Of a stretch of DNA of 64,000 nt, positions 8,717-15,336 are shown piece by piece (positions within the stretch are counted from its first letter, which is position 1; each line of letters starts with the position of its first letter). A program made the position numbers and the translations under genes. The stretch spans positions 58,084-122,083 of the forward strand of contig NZ_JBGCVY010000020.1 in assembly GCF_041088075.1 (NCBI RefSeq), written 5' to 3'. The DNA comes from Mucilaginibacter_A sp041088075. Its GTDB lineage: Bacteria; Bacteroidota; Bacteroidia; Sphingobacteriales; Sphingobacteriaceae. The notes under the pieces are model-generated. The model was not told where the DNA came from. It ran no database searches and was given only the letters and a program-made list of their open reading frames with translations.

Positions 8717-8801
8717 GCACATCATCCAAAAAAAATCAAAACTTATTACAAGTTTAAACCAATCCTAATTAGATAATTAAATCTTAAAAATACATTCTTT
8801 G

Positions 8802-9905
8802 ATGAAAAAACTCCTGTTAAGCATCAACTTTTTCCTGTTGATTATTGCTGCCAATCCCGTTTCTGCCCAACACAAAGACGAACGCTGGCCCGAACAAAAA
8901 ATCAAGGAATGGTACAACAAGCAACCCTGGTATTGCGGCTTTAATTATATCCCGGCTTATGCCATAAACTACACCGCCATGTGGGACAAAACTACTTTTG
9001 ACCCCGCTGCGATTGATAAAGAGTTGGGCTTGGCAGAAAAATCGGGCTTGAACAGTTTGCGGGCAGTATTGCAGTTTGCGGTTTATGAAGACGATCCGGC
9101 CTATTTTTTAAAAACTTTAGATACTTTTTTGGCCATATGCGACAAACATCACATCAAGTTTATGCCTGCCCTTTTTGATGATTGTGTTTTCGGTTTGGAA
9201 TTTGACCCGAAAGTTGGCAAACAACCAGAGCCGGTAAAAGGCTGGTACGCCTGGGCCTGGTCGCCAAGCCCCGGCCACAGCATGGTGGTTGATTCTACCA
9301 CGCACCCCCGGCTCGAAAAATATGTAAAAGCGGTAATGGGGCGTTTTAAAAACGACCCTCGTATTTTTATCTGGGATTTGTACAACGAACCAACCAACGG
9401 CGGCTTGGGCACCACCACTTTGCCTTTGCTTAAAAAAGTGATCCGCTGGGCGCACGAAATCCATCCTTCGCAACCAACCACTGTTGGCATCTGGAACAAA
9501 AACAAACAACTGAACGATATTGCCATTACCGGTTCGGATATTGTTTCCTTCCATAATTATGGTAGCAAAGATGATTTGATGCGGAATATTGCCGAACTTA
9601 AAATTTATAACCGCCCTTTAATAAATACCGAATGGATGAACCGGCCGAATAAATCTGTTATCCGGGATAACCTTGCTGTTTTTTATAATGAAAAAGTGGG
9701 TTGTTTGTTGTGGGGGTTGGTGAACGGAAAAACCCAAACCGATCTTCCCTGGGGCCATCGTCCGGGAGACCCTGTTTCAAAAGTTTGGCAGCATGATTTG
9801 TTTCATGGTGATTTCTCTCCTTACGATCAGCAGGAAATTGATTTATTGTCCGAATACATTTCCAAATCAAAAACCAAAACTTACCTGCAACAACATTTGC
9901 AATAA
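8802..9905 (+). CDS. Secreted GH5-like (clan GH-A) glycoside hydrolase
   Basis: A 367-residue exported protein with the signal peptide LLLSINFFLLIIAANPVSAQ. The mature part is a TIM barrel of clan GH-A. The acid/base Glu is E196 in WDLYNEPTNG and the nucleophile Glu is about E277 in PLINTEWMN, both at the ends of the expected strands. The family is probably GH5 or a close relative acting on beta-linked glucan, mannan or xylan; the substrate is not determinable here. I start it at ATG 8802, which directly precedes the basic MKK of the signal peptide. It is co-directional with the GH43 gene downstream, and a motif pair lies in the 197-base gap. Confidence 0.87.
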   Translation: MKKLLLSINFFLLIIAANPVSAQHKDERWPEQKIKEWYNKQPWYCGFNYIPAYAINYTAMWDKTTFDPAAIDKELGLAEKSGLNSLRAVLQFAVYEDDPAYFLKTLDTFLAICDKHHIKFMPALFDDCVFGLEFDPKVGKQPEPVKGWYAWAWSPSPGHSMVVDSTTHPRLEKYVKAVMGRFKNDPRIFIWDLYNEPTNGGLGTTTLPLLKKVIRWAHEIHPSQPTTVGIWNKNKQLNDIAITGSDIVSFHNYGSKDDLMRNIAELKIYNRPLINTEWMNRPNKSVIRDNLAVFYNEKVGCLLWGLVNGKTQTDLPWGHRPGDPVSKVWQHDLFHGDFSPYDQQEIDLLSEYISKSKTKTYLQQHLQ

Positions 9906-9932
9906 TTTCTTTGGATATTTTCCGGGTTGCCG

Positions 9933-10013
9933 ATGCTTCTTTTACCGGTATAAAATTGGTGTTGGCAATCTCAACCCAAAACGTTACTGATTTTATGCCG
10001 ATAAAAGAAGCAT
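9933..10013. repeat. Inverted motif pair
   Basis: ATGCTTCTTTTACC at 9933 followed by TAAAATTGG, facing ATTTTATGCC and TAAAAGAAGCAT at 10002-10013. It begins 27 bases after the GH5-like stop codon. Confidence 0.88.
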
Positions 10014-10102
10014 CAACATAACCTGAACTTATTCGAAAATTAGGCTTTTAATGAACGTGGTTTCGTGCAACAATTGCGATAACCATAAAACCCAAATTCC
10101 CA

Positions 10103-11662
10103 ATGATGCAAACTTTGAAGTTATCAGTAAAAGCTTTGTCGGCTTTGATTGCCTTGTTCATCTTTAGTTCATCTTCTCCTGTTTTTGCACAAAGCGCAGA
10201 CAACGGCAACGGCACTTACACCAATCCGATTATTTGGGCTGATTTTCCGGACAATGATGTCATCCGGGTTGGCGATACTTATTATATGGTGAGCACTACC
10301 ATGAATTTTTTTCCGGGCGTGCCGGTGATGCAATCCAAAGATTTGGTAAACTGGCAATACCTTAGCAATGCGGTCGAGCGGATGCCCGGCTATCCGGCGT
10401 ATAATATGCAAGGCGGGACACGCTATTCGCACGGGCAATGGGCAAGCAGTATCCGCTACCATAACGGGCAGTTTTACATACTTTTTGTAACGCTGGACGA
10501 AGGCGGATTTTTGTGTACAGCAAAAAATGCTGCCGGGCCTTGGAAACTGAACAAACTGCCCAAAGCGTATTATGATGCCGGTTTGTTTTTTGATGACGAC
10601 AACAAGATTTATATCGTTCATGGCTATTCCAAACTAAACTTAACGGAGGTTAACCCTGATCTTTCGCCAAAATCAAAAGATACGATAATTTTTGAAGGCA
10701 AACAGCGCGGAGGTTTGGAAGGCAGCCACGTTTATAAAATCAACGGTTATTATTATTTGTATTGCACTTACGGCGGCGGCGATGGTTACCAGGTTGCCAT
10801 GCGTTCCAAAAATATTTACGGCCCTTACGAAGAAAAAGTAGTGTTGAAAGATGATATGGGTTTCCGAAAAAAAGGCGTGCACCAGGGCGCATTGATCCAA
10901 ACCCAAACCGGCGAATGGTGGTCGGTGATATTTCAGGACCGCGATGCCATCGGAAGGGTGCCAACTTTGCAACCGGTTACCTGGACGGATGGTTGGCCGA
11001 TGCTGGGCGTAAACGGAAAAGCGGTAACTACTTATAAAAAACCAAACGTGGGCAAAACTTGGCCAATTACTGTTTTGCCAACTTCGGATGAATTTAACCA
11101 ACCGAAATTGGGCTTGCAATGGGCCTGGAACCATAACCCGAACGACAGCTTATGGTCGCTTACGGAACGAAAAGGATATTTGCGGCTAAAAACAGCAACG
11201 ATAACCGACAAGCTTACTTTAGCCCGAAACACGTTGACCCAACGCCCTTTCGGCCCTGCCTCAACCGGAACCGCAGAATTTGAGGTTGGCCAAATGCGCG
11301 AAGGTGATGTGGCTGGTTTAGCTTTATTTCAGGACCCGTATGCTTACATTGCGGTTGAAGTTAAAGACGGTAAAAAGCGTTTGGTAATGGTGGACAACGG
11401 GAAAGAGTTAGCCGCCGTAGAAAATTGGACGGCAAACAAAATTTATTTTCAAGCCAAAGTAGATGCCGTAACCGATACTGCAACCTTCTTTTACAGCACC
11501 GATAACAGCAACTTTAAACCCTTGGGCAATGCTTTTGCCATGAAGTTTAACCTGTCGGTATTTACGGGCAACAAGTTTTGCTTGTTCAATTATGCAACAA
11601 AAGCATTAGGCGGTTATGTAGATGTAAATTGGTTTAGAATGCAAATTGCCAAAAGAATATAA
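10103..11662 (+). CDS. Secreted GH43 beta-xylosidase/arabinofuranosidase with C-terminal beta-sandwich
   Basis: A 519-residue protein with a signal peptide ending in SSPVFAQS. The N-terminal ~310 residues form a GH43 propeller: NPIIWADFPDNDVIRVGDTYY carries the catalytic-base Asp, and the YYDAGLFFDDDNKIY and GGLEGSHVYK segments fit the pKa-modulating Asp and acid Glu. Residues from about 330 on are a concanavalin-like sandwich (LPTSDEFNQPKLGLQWAWNH) typical of GH43 xylosidases. It should remove xylose or arabinose from hemicellulose oligomers in the periplasm or outside. Together with the GH5-like enzyme it would attack the same polymer. There is no SusC/SusD pair next to it. A bidirectional terminator follows. 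Confidence 0.92.
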   Translation: MMQTLKLSVKALSALIALFIFSSSSPVFAQSADNGNGTYTNPIIWADFPDNDVIRVGDTYYMVSTTMNFFPGVPVMQSKDLVNWQYLSNAVERMPGYPAYNMQGGTRYSHGQWASSIRYHNGQFYILFVTLDEGGFLCTAKNAAGPWKLNKLPKAYYDAGLFFDDDNKIYIVHGYSKLNLTEVNPDLSPKSKDTIIFEGKQRGGLEGSHVYKINGYYYLYCTYGGGDGYQVAMRSKNIYGPYEEKVVLKDDMGFRKKGVHQGALIQTQTGEWWSVIFQDRDAIGRVPTLQPVTWTDGWPMLGVNGKAVTTYKKPNVGKTWPITVLPTSDEFNQPKLGLQWAWNHNPNDSLWSLTERKGYLRLKTATITDKLTLARNTLTQRPFGPASTGTAEFEVGQMREGDVAGLALFQDPYAYIAVEVKDGKKRLVMVDNGKELAAVENWTANKIYFQAKVDAVTDTATFFYSTDNSNFKPLGNAFAMKFNLSVFTGNKFCLFNYATKALGGYVDVNWFRMQIAKRI

Positions 11663-11718
11663 TCATAAAAAAGATTGTGTACACCAAAACCTGTTGAGAT
11701 TTTAATTTGATGAGAAAC

Positions 11719-11758
11719 AAAAAAACCCTGCAAATACATTAATTTACAGGGTTTTTTT
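11719..11758. terminator. Bidirectional terminator between GH43 and tRNA-Phe
   Basis: Arms AAAAAACCCTG and CAGGGTTTTTTT enclose a loop that is also partly paired (AAAT/ATTT). A-rich and T-rich tails on either side suit the convergent plus-strand GH43 gene and minus-strand tRNA gene. Confidence 0.85.
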
Positions 11759-11779
11759 AAAAGTAGGTAGTTATGAAAG

Positions 11780-11852
11780 TGGTACCAGCTGGAATCGAAC
11801 CAGCGACACAAGGATTTTCAGTCCTTTGCTCTACCAACTGAGCTATGGTACC
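11780..11852 (-). tRNA. tRNA-Phe (anticodon GAA)
   Basis: A 73-base cloverleaf on the minus strand. The acceptor stem pairs GGTACCA with TGGTACC and the discriminator base is A. The D arm is GCTCAGTTGGTAGAGC and the T arm GCTGG-TTCGATT-CCAGC. The anticodon loop is CTGAAAA between paired AGGA/TCCT arms, giving anticodon GAA. The CCA end is not encoded. No other tRNA lies near it. Confidence 0.97.
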
Positions 11853-11992
11853 CCCTGGTTGGGGTTGCAAATGTAACGTGTTTTTTTACTTTTGAAAATT
11901 TTTTTTCAAATTATTTACAACTGCGCTTGCTGCACATCCTGCTTTTTCTTGATTAATGTTCATTATCAATTCAATACAAACTCCACACTAAT

Positions 11993-12014
11993 TTTTATGC
12001 CATAAAAACAGTAT
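11993..12014 (+). repeat. TAAAAACAGTAT motif variant
   Basis: Full two-part form: ATTTTTATGCC immediately followed by ATAAAAACAGTAT. It is alone in the gap between tRNA-Phe and the gene at 12150. Confidence 0.8.
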
Positions 12015-12137
12015 GGAAAGTTTCTGTTTTTATAGTTGTAATCTTTTGTTTTTTAAGCTTGGTTTATAAAAACCTGCGCGGCGTACACCAACCTTTAAGA
12101 TTTTACCTAAAAATGCAATTCCTAAATAGCCTTTAAC

Positions 12138-12145
12138 TATTTTTG
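12138..12145 (+). promoter_or_regulatory. -7 box TATTTTTG, 4 bases before ATG 12150
   Basis: Matches the Bacteroidota -7 consensus TAnnTTTG. Transcription would start at or next to the start codon, so the message would be leaderless. Confidence 0.6.
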
Positions 12146-12149
12146 CATT

Positions 12150-12635
12150 ATGGAATTTTCACCTGCATCAAAAGTTTGGGTTTATCAAGCCGACCGGGAA
12201 TTATCCGAACAGGAAACTGCCCAATTGCAACCTCAACTTAACCAATTTGCCAGTAGTTGGACGGCGCACAACCAACAATTAAAAGCTGCTGCCCAAGTGG
12301 TTTATAACCGTTTTATTGTTTTGGTGGTTGATGAAAGCCATGCTGGCGCAAGCGGTTGTTCGATTGATAAATCAGTAAGGTTTTTGCAGGATGTGGAACA
12401 AGAATTTGCTATCAACCTGTTCGACCGTTTTAATACTGCTTATCTGGAAGCCGACAAAATACAATCTGCCACACGTGAAGAATTGGAAGAACTGCTGCGT
12501 ACAGGAAAAATAAACGGCGAAACAATCGTATTTAACAACCTGGTAAACAACCTTCAGGATTTTGAAACAAAGTGGCAGGTGCCTTTAAAAAACAGTTGGC
12601 ACGCAAGGGTTTTTGGTAGTTTGATTGAAGCTTGA
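12150..12635 (+). CDS. Conserved Bacteroidota protein of unknown function
   Basis: A 161-residue soluble protein starting MEFSPASKVWVYQADREL. I recognise it as a conserved Bacteroidota protein that is often labelled ABC transporter ATPase in databases, but it has no Walker A, signature or Walker B motif, so that label should not be trusted. Visible features are an N-terminal alpha/beta unit (VWVYQADRELSEQE), a strand followed by DESHAGASGCSIDKSV near residue 70-85 with one Cys, and a helical C-terminus. It stands alone; the -7 box at 12138 supports the start used. Function unknown. Confidence 0.8.
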   Translation: MEFSPASKVWVYQADRELSEQETAQLQPQLNQFASSWTAHNQQLKAAAQVVYNRFIVLVVDESHAGASGCSIDKSVRFLQDVEQEFAINLFDRFNTAYLEADKIQSATREELEELLRTGKINGETIVFNNLVNNLQDFETKWQVPLKNSWHARVFGSLIEA

Positions 12636-12640
12636 TTTTT

Positions 12641-12730
12641 TTGTCATCTCGACCGCAGGGAGAAATCCTCATCGAAGCAATCAGGCTTTAATTGTTGAAA
12701 GAAGATTTCTCCCTTCGGTCGAAATGACAA
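12641..12730. repeat. Inverted repeat GTCATCTCGACCG / CGGTCGAAATGAC
   Basis: Two 30-base arms (12641-12670 and 12701-12730) that are nearly perfect reverse complements, core GACCG-AGGGAGAAAT, around a 30-base loop. A related single arm lies at 42655-42687. This type of repeat is common between genes in Bacteroidota and unrelated in sequence to the TAAAAGAAGCAT family. It may serve as terminator for the gene ending at 12635. Confidence 0.85.
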
Positions 12731-12735
12731 CACTG

Positions 12736-12757
12736 ATACTTCTTTTACCAACTAAAA
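12736..12757 (-). repeat. TAAAAGAAGTAT motif copy
   Basis: Minus-strand variant ending GTAT with its AT-rich half (TAAAAATC) overlapping the end of mtgA at 12752. Confidence 0.8.
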
Positions 12758-13429
12758 ATCAAGCGGCCCTAACCTACGCATGTTTTTCATGATCAAATAA
12801 CTGCGGTGCCTGATGTATTGCGTTGGCTTTACCGGCGACCATTTGAGCGGGTTTGGCCAAACGCCCACGATCAATGCCGCCTGCTGTTTGTTCAATTGCG
12901 AGGCATGACGTTTAAAATAAGTTTCCGAAGCAGCTTCAATCCCATAAATGCCGTCGCCCATTTCAATCACGTTGAGGTAAACTTCCATGATGCGTTCTTT
13001 GCTCCATAATGCTTCGATCAGCATGGTAAAATAAGCCTCAAAAGCTTTACGGATGTAAGAACGGCCCGGCCACAAAAACACATTTTTTGCTGTTTGCTGC
13101 GAAATGGTACTTCCGCCAATCAATTTATTACTATGCTGGTTTTTATCAATGGCACGTTCAATCGCTCTTAAATCGAACCCGTGATGTTCTAAAAACAACT
13201 GGTCTTCGGATGCGACCGCTGCTTTTTTGATGTTGATGGACATCTCATCAAACGAAACCCAATCTTTATCAATCTTCCAATCCTTGCCTGCCGCTTTTCG
13301 TTCAAAACCACGCTCGATCATCAATAAAGTTACCGGCGGGTTGATGAAACGCAACAGCAACACCCACAAAATGGTAACGCCGAAAAAGCCGATCAGGATT
13401 AATTTGAGAAGGTATTTGAACAGGCGCAT
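12752..13429 (-). CDS. mtgA: Monofunctional biosynthetic peptidoglycan transglycosylase
   Basis: A 225-residue GT51-family protein that polymerises lipid II into glycan strands at the periplasmic face of the inner membrane. An N-terminal membrane anchor (LLKLILIGFFGVTILWVLLL) is followed by the catalytic domain. The conserved motifs are in order: VASEDQLFLEHHGFD with the catalytic Glu near residue 77, GGSTISQQTAKN, the helix KERIMEVYLNVIEMGDGIYG with the second Glu, and AASETYF. No transpeptidase domain is present, consistent with MtgA rather than a class A PBP. A -7 box TATATTTG (13438-13445) precedes the ATG by 8 bases. Confidence 0.95.
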   Translation of the reverse strand: MRLFKYLLKLILIGFFGVTILWVLLLRFINPPVTLLMIERGFERKAAGKDWKIDKDWVSFDEMSINIKKAAVASEDQLFLEHHGFDLRAIERAIDKNQHSNKLIGGSTISQQTAKNVFLWPGRSYIRKAFEAYFTMLIEALWSKERIMEVYLNVIEMGDGIYGIEAASETYFKRHASQLNKQQAALIVGVWPNPLKWSPVKPTQYIRHRSYLIMKNMRRLGPLDF

Positions 13430-13437
13430 TTCAAAGC

Positions 13438-13445
13438 CAAATATA
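13438..13445 (-). promoter_or_regulatory. -7 box TATATTTG of mtgA
   Basis: Minus-strand match to TAnnTTTG, 8 bases before the mtgA ATG, predicting a very short or absent leader. Confidence 0.6.
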
Positions 13446-13452
13446 AAATAAG

Positions 13453-13483
13453 AAAGGTGCCCGAATACCCGGACACCTTTTTA
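13453..13483. terminator. Terminator between rplI and mtgA
   Basis: Arms AAAGGTGCCCG (13453-13463) and CGGACACCTTT (13470-13480), 11 pairs with one mismatch and a six-base loop. It is followed by T-rich sequence in both directions and most likely ends the rpsF-rpsR-rplI transcript. Confidence 0.75.
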
Positions 13484-13496
13484 TTTGTTATACTAA

Positions 13497-13519
13497 TTTT
13501 TATGTGCTAAAAGAAGCAT
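13497..13519 (+). repeat. TAAAAGAAGCAT motif, complete two-part form
   Basis: ATTTTTATGTGC followed directly by TAAAAGAAGCAT, downstream of rplI. Confidence 0.85.
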
Positions 13520-13578
13520 TGGTTTGAAGTTGTAAATTCCGTCTTCCGGACTTTCCGACTTCCCGTCTTTCTGACTTC

Positions 13579-14022
13579 CTATTCAGCAACAACCGTAAAC
13601 GGAACTTTCACTTTTACTTCTTTGTGCAGGTTTAAATTCGCAACGTAATCGCCAACAAACTTCGGATCAGAATCAAAAGTGATTTTGCGGCGGTCAACAT
13701 CAAAGCCTTGTTTTTTCAAAGCATCCGAAACCTGGATGGTATTGATGGCACCAAAAATTTTACCGCTTTCGCCGGCTTTTGCACCGATGGTAAGCGTTAC
13801 GCCTTCCAAACGGGCTGCAATCGCATCCGCATCTTTACGAATCTTATCTTGTTTAAAAGCAGCTTGTTTCAGGTTTTCGGCCAAAACTTTGCGTGCAGAT
13901 TCGGTTGCCATACTTGCAAACCCTTTCGGGATTAAAAAGTTGCGGCCGTATCCTGGCTTTACATTTACTACATCATCTTTCTCGCCGAGGTTCTTGATGT
14001 CTTGTTTTAAAATAACTTCCAT
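13579..14022 (-). CDS. rplI: 50S ribosomal protein L9
   Basis: A 147-residue protein of the expected length. The N-terminal rRNA-binding domain shows MEVILKQDIKNLGEKDDVVNVKPGYGRNFLIPKG, here recognised by its GYGRNFLIP core near residues 24-32. A long connecting helix (LAENLKQAAFKQDKIRKDADAIAARLEG) leads to the C-terminal domain (KIFGAINTIQVSDAL). It is the last gene of the rpsF-rpsR-rplI operon, 11 bases after rpsR. A strong AGGAGG Shine-Dalgarno sequence precedes the ATG, which is unusual in this window. Confidence 0.98.
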   Translation of the reverse strand: MEVILKQDIKNLGEKDDVVNVKPGYGRNFLIPKGFASMATESARKVLAENLKQAAFKQDKIRKDADAIAARLEGVTLTIGAKAGESGKIFGAINTIQVSDALKKQGFDVDRRKITFDSDPKFVGDYVANLNLHKEVKVKVPFTVVAE

Positions 14023-14029
14023 TTCGTAT

Positions 14030-14035
14030 CCTCCT
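14030..14035 (-). promoter_or_regulatory. Strong Shine-Dalgarno AGGAGG of rplI
   Basis: Perfect anti-16S complement on the minus strand 7 bases before the rplI ATG at 14022, overlapping the rpsR stop codon. Most genes in this window have no comparable site. Confidence 0.75.
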
Positions 14036-14297
14036 ATTTTAACGAGTCTGCAACGTAAGGCAACAAACCAATGTGGCGCGCGCGTTTAACGGCCTGTGCC
14101 ACTTTGCGCTGAAATTTTAAAGAAGTCCCGGTTAAACGACGTGGCAACAATTTACCCTGGTCGTTGATGAACTTCATTAAAAAGTTGGCGTCTTTGTAAT
14201 CAATGTACTTAATGCCGTTCTTTTTAAAACGGCAATATTTTTTACGGTTGTCCTCTACTTTAGGGGCGGTTACGTATTTAATTTGATCGTTTGCCAT
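14034..14297 (-). CDS. rpsR: 30S ribosomal protein S18
   Basis: An 87-residue protein of normal length with the S18 signature: a basic N-terminus (KKYCRFKKNGIKYIDYKD), FINDQGKLLPRRLTGTSLK, and the RAVKRARHIGLLPYV-type C-terminal helix (here QAVKRARHIGLLPYV). It binds S6 and 16S rRNA in the platform of the small subunit. The start codon overlaps the rpsF stop codon by one base (TAATG), so translation is coupled. Confidence 0.98.
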   Translation of the reverse strand: MANDQIKYVTAPKVEDNRKKYCRFKKNGIKYIDYKDANFLMKFINDQGKLLPRRLTGTSLKFQRKVAQAVKRARHIGLLPYVADSLK

Positions 14298-14665
14298 TAT
14301 CTTGCTGCTGCCTCCTCAGTTTTAGGTTTGCGCTGGTTAAAAGCACCGCTGCGTTTTTTCTCGTTGTAGGCGATAGCATGTTTATCCAAGGAAATAGTGA
14401 GGAAACGGACTACGCGCTCATCGCGGCGGAACTCGGTTTCCAGCTTGTTGATTAGTTCACCCGGTGCCTTGTATTCAGTTAGGTGATAGTAACCTGTAGT
14501 TTTCTTTTGTACAGGGTACGCTAATTTTCTCAAACCCCAATTATCCTCCTGGATAATTTCGGCTCCGTTATCGGTTAGGATTTTAGTGAATTTGGCAATG
14601 GCCTCTTTCGCTACTTCTACAGATAACAACGGGGTAAGAACGATTACTGTTTCGTACTGTTGCAT
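14297..14665 (-). CDS. rpsF: 30S ribosomal protein S6
   Basis: A 122-residue S6 protein: QQYETVIVLTPLL opening strand, NWGLRKLAYPVQKKTTGYYHL central region and DERVVRFLTISLDKHA, followed by a lysine-rich tail ending in EEAAAR. S6 pairs with S18 in the small-subunit platform. It is the first gene of the rpsF-rpsR-rplI operon. A -7 box and a hairpin-containing leader precede it (14666-14719). In other bacteria the S6-S18 complex binds such a leader to autoregulate the operon. Confidence 0.98.
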   Translation of the reverse strand: MQQYETVIVLTPLLSVEVAKEAIAKFTKILTDNGAEIIQEDNWGLRKLAYPVQKKTTGYYHLTEYKAPGELINKLETEFRRDERVVRFLTISLDKHAIAYNEKKRSGAFNQRKPKTEEAAAR

Positions 14666-14719
14666 TCTTTGCTGTTGATATTTAATGATTTACCCGCCAA
14701 AAAGCGGAGCGCAAATGTA
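14666..14719 (-). promoter_or_regulatory. rpsF promoter box and possible S6:S18-type leader
   Basis: On the minus strand TACATTTG (14712-14719) fits the TAnnTTTG -7 box. The predicted 40-odd base leader opens with CTCCGC-TTTTT-GGCGGG, a short hairpin containing CCG. The known S6:S18 leader class presents a CCG in a bulge or loop next to a stem, so autoregulation is plausible. The resemblance is short and the assignment tentative. Confidence 0.4.
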
Positions 14720-14730
14720 GAAAGAAAAAA

Positions 14731-15336
14731 TTACTTTTTAAAGAAGCAGTAAAACTTTTCTGTAGCCAAATCCAGCATTTGCAAATCGCCTTTGCTATCG
14801 CCATAAGCGAATATTTTGGTGTAGGAATTTATGTCGGGAAAAATGCTTTTGATCCGGCTAACTTTCTCTTCGCCATAACAATTGCGGGTTGCAAATTTCC
14901 CGGTGATCAAATTATTCTCCACTTGTATTTGTGTCGAAATTAATCGGATTTGATTGGCTTGCGCAAACTTGTGCAAGATCAAGTCAAAGTTGGCACTAAC
15001 AATACAAACCTGGTGCATACTGTTTTTATGCCACTTAATTCTGTCTAAAGCATCTTTTTTAACCCTTTTGTAAATATGTGTTTGATGATATTTTTCAACG
15101 GAATTATTGAAACTATCCAAACTTTCATCTTTAAACAATTTACTAAAAATCCTTTGTTTGGCTTGTTCGTTGTTTAAAACTTTGGCAAGATACAAAGCAA
15201 AATCAGGCAAAGCTTTCACAACTTTTAAAACCGACAAACCATTTTTTAGCCGGAAAAAAGTAAAGTCCCAAAAAATATCACGGTTGGTTATTGTCCCGTC
15301 AAAATCAAAAAAAGCAATAACTTTATTTTCGTTCAT
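14731..15336 (-). CDS. HAD-IB family phosphatase
   Basis: A 201-residue SerB/PSP-like HAD phosphatase. Motif I is FFDFDGT with the nucleophile D11 and D13, motif II is VSANFD, and motif III/IV is FAYGDSKGDLQML. The cap is helical (type C1), as in the HAD-IB subfamily. It overlaps the upstream membrane glycosyltransferase gene by 14 bases, and that gene overlaps the UbiA gene, so the three are translationally coupled. In the mycobacterial decaprenyl-phospho-arabinose pathway a phosphatase removes the 5-phosphate from polyprenyl-phosphoribosyl phosphate; by context this enzyme could do that step. Free phosphoserine is a less likely substrate. Confidence 0.85.
   Translation of the reverse strand: MNENKVIAFFDFDGTITNRDIFWDFTFFRLKNGLSVLKVVKALPDFALYLAKVLNNEQAKQRIFSKLFKDESLDSFNNSVEKYHQTHIYKRVKKDALDRIKWHKNSMHQVCIVSANFDLILHKFAQANQIRLISTQIQVENNLITGKFATRNCYGEEKVSRIKSIFPDINSYTKIFAYGDSKGDLQMLDLATEKFYCFFKK

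Noticed and set aside
12150..12635. ABC transporter ATPase label
   Set aside because: The 161-residue protein has no Walker A, ABC signature or Walker B sequence.
14735..14750. TTTAAAGAAGCAG at the end of the HAD gene as another motif copy
   Set aside because: Core mismatches at two positions and no AT-rich half; it encodes the Lys/Phe-rich end of the protein.
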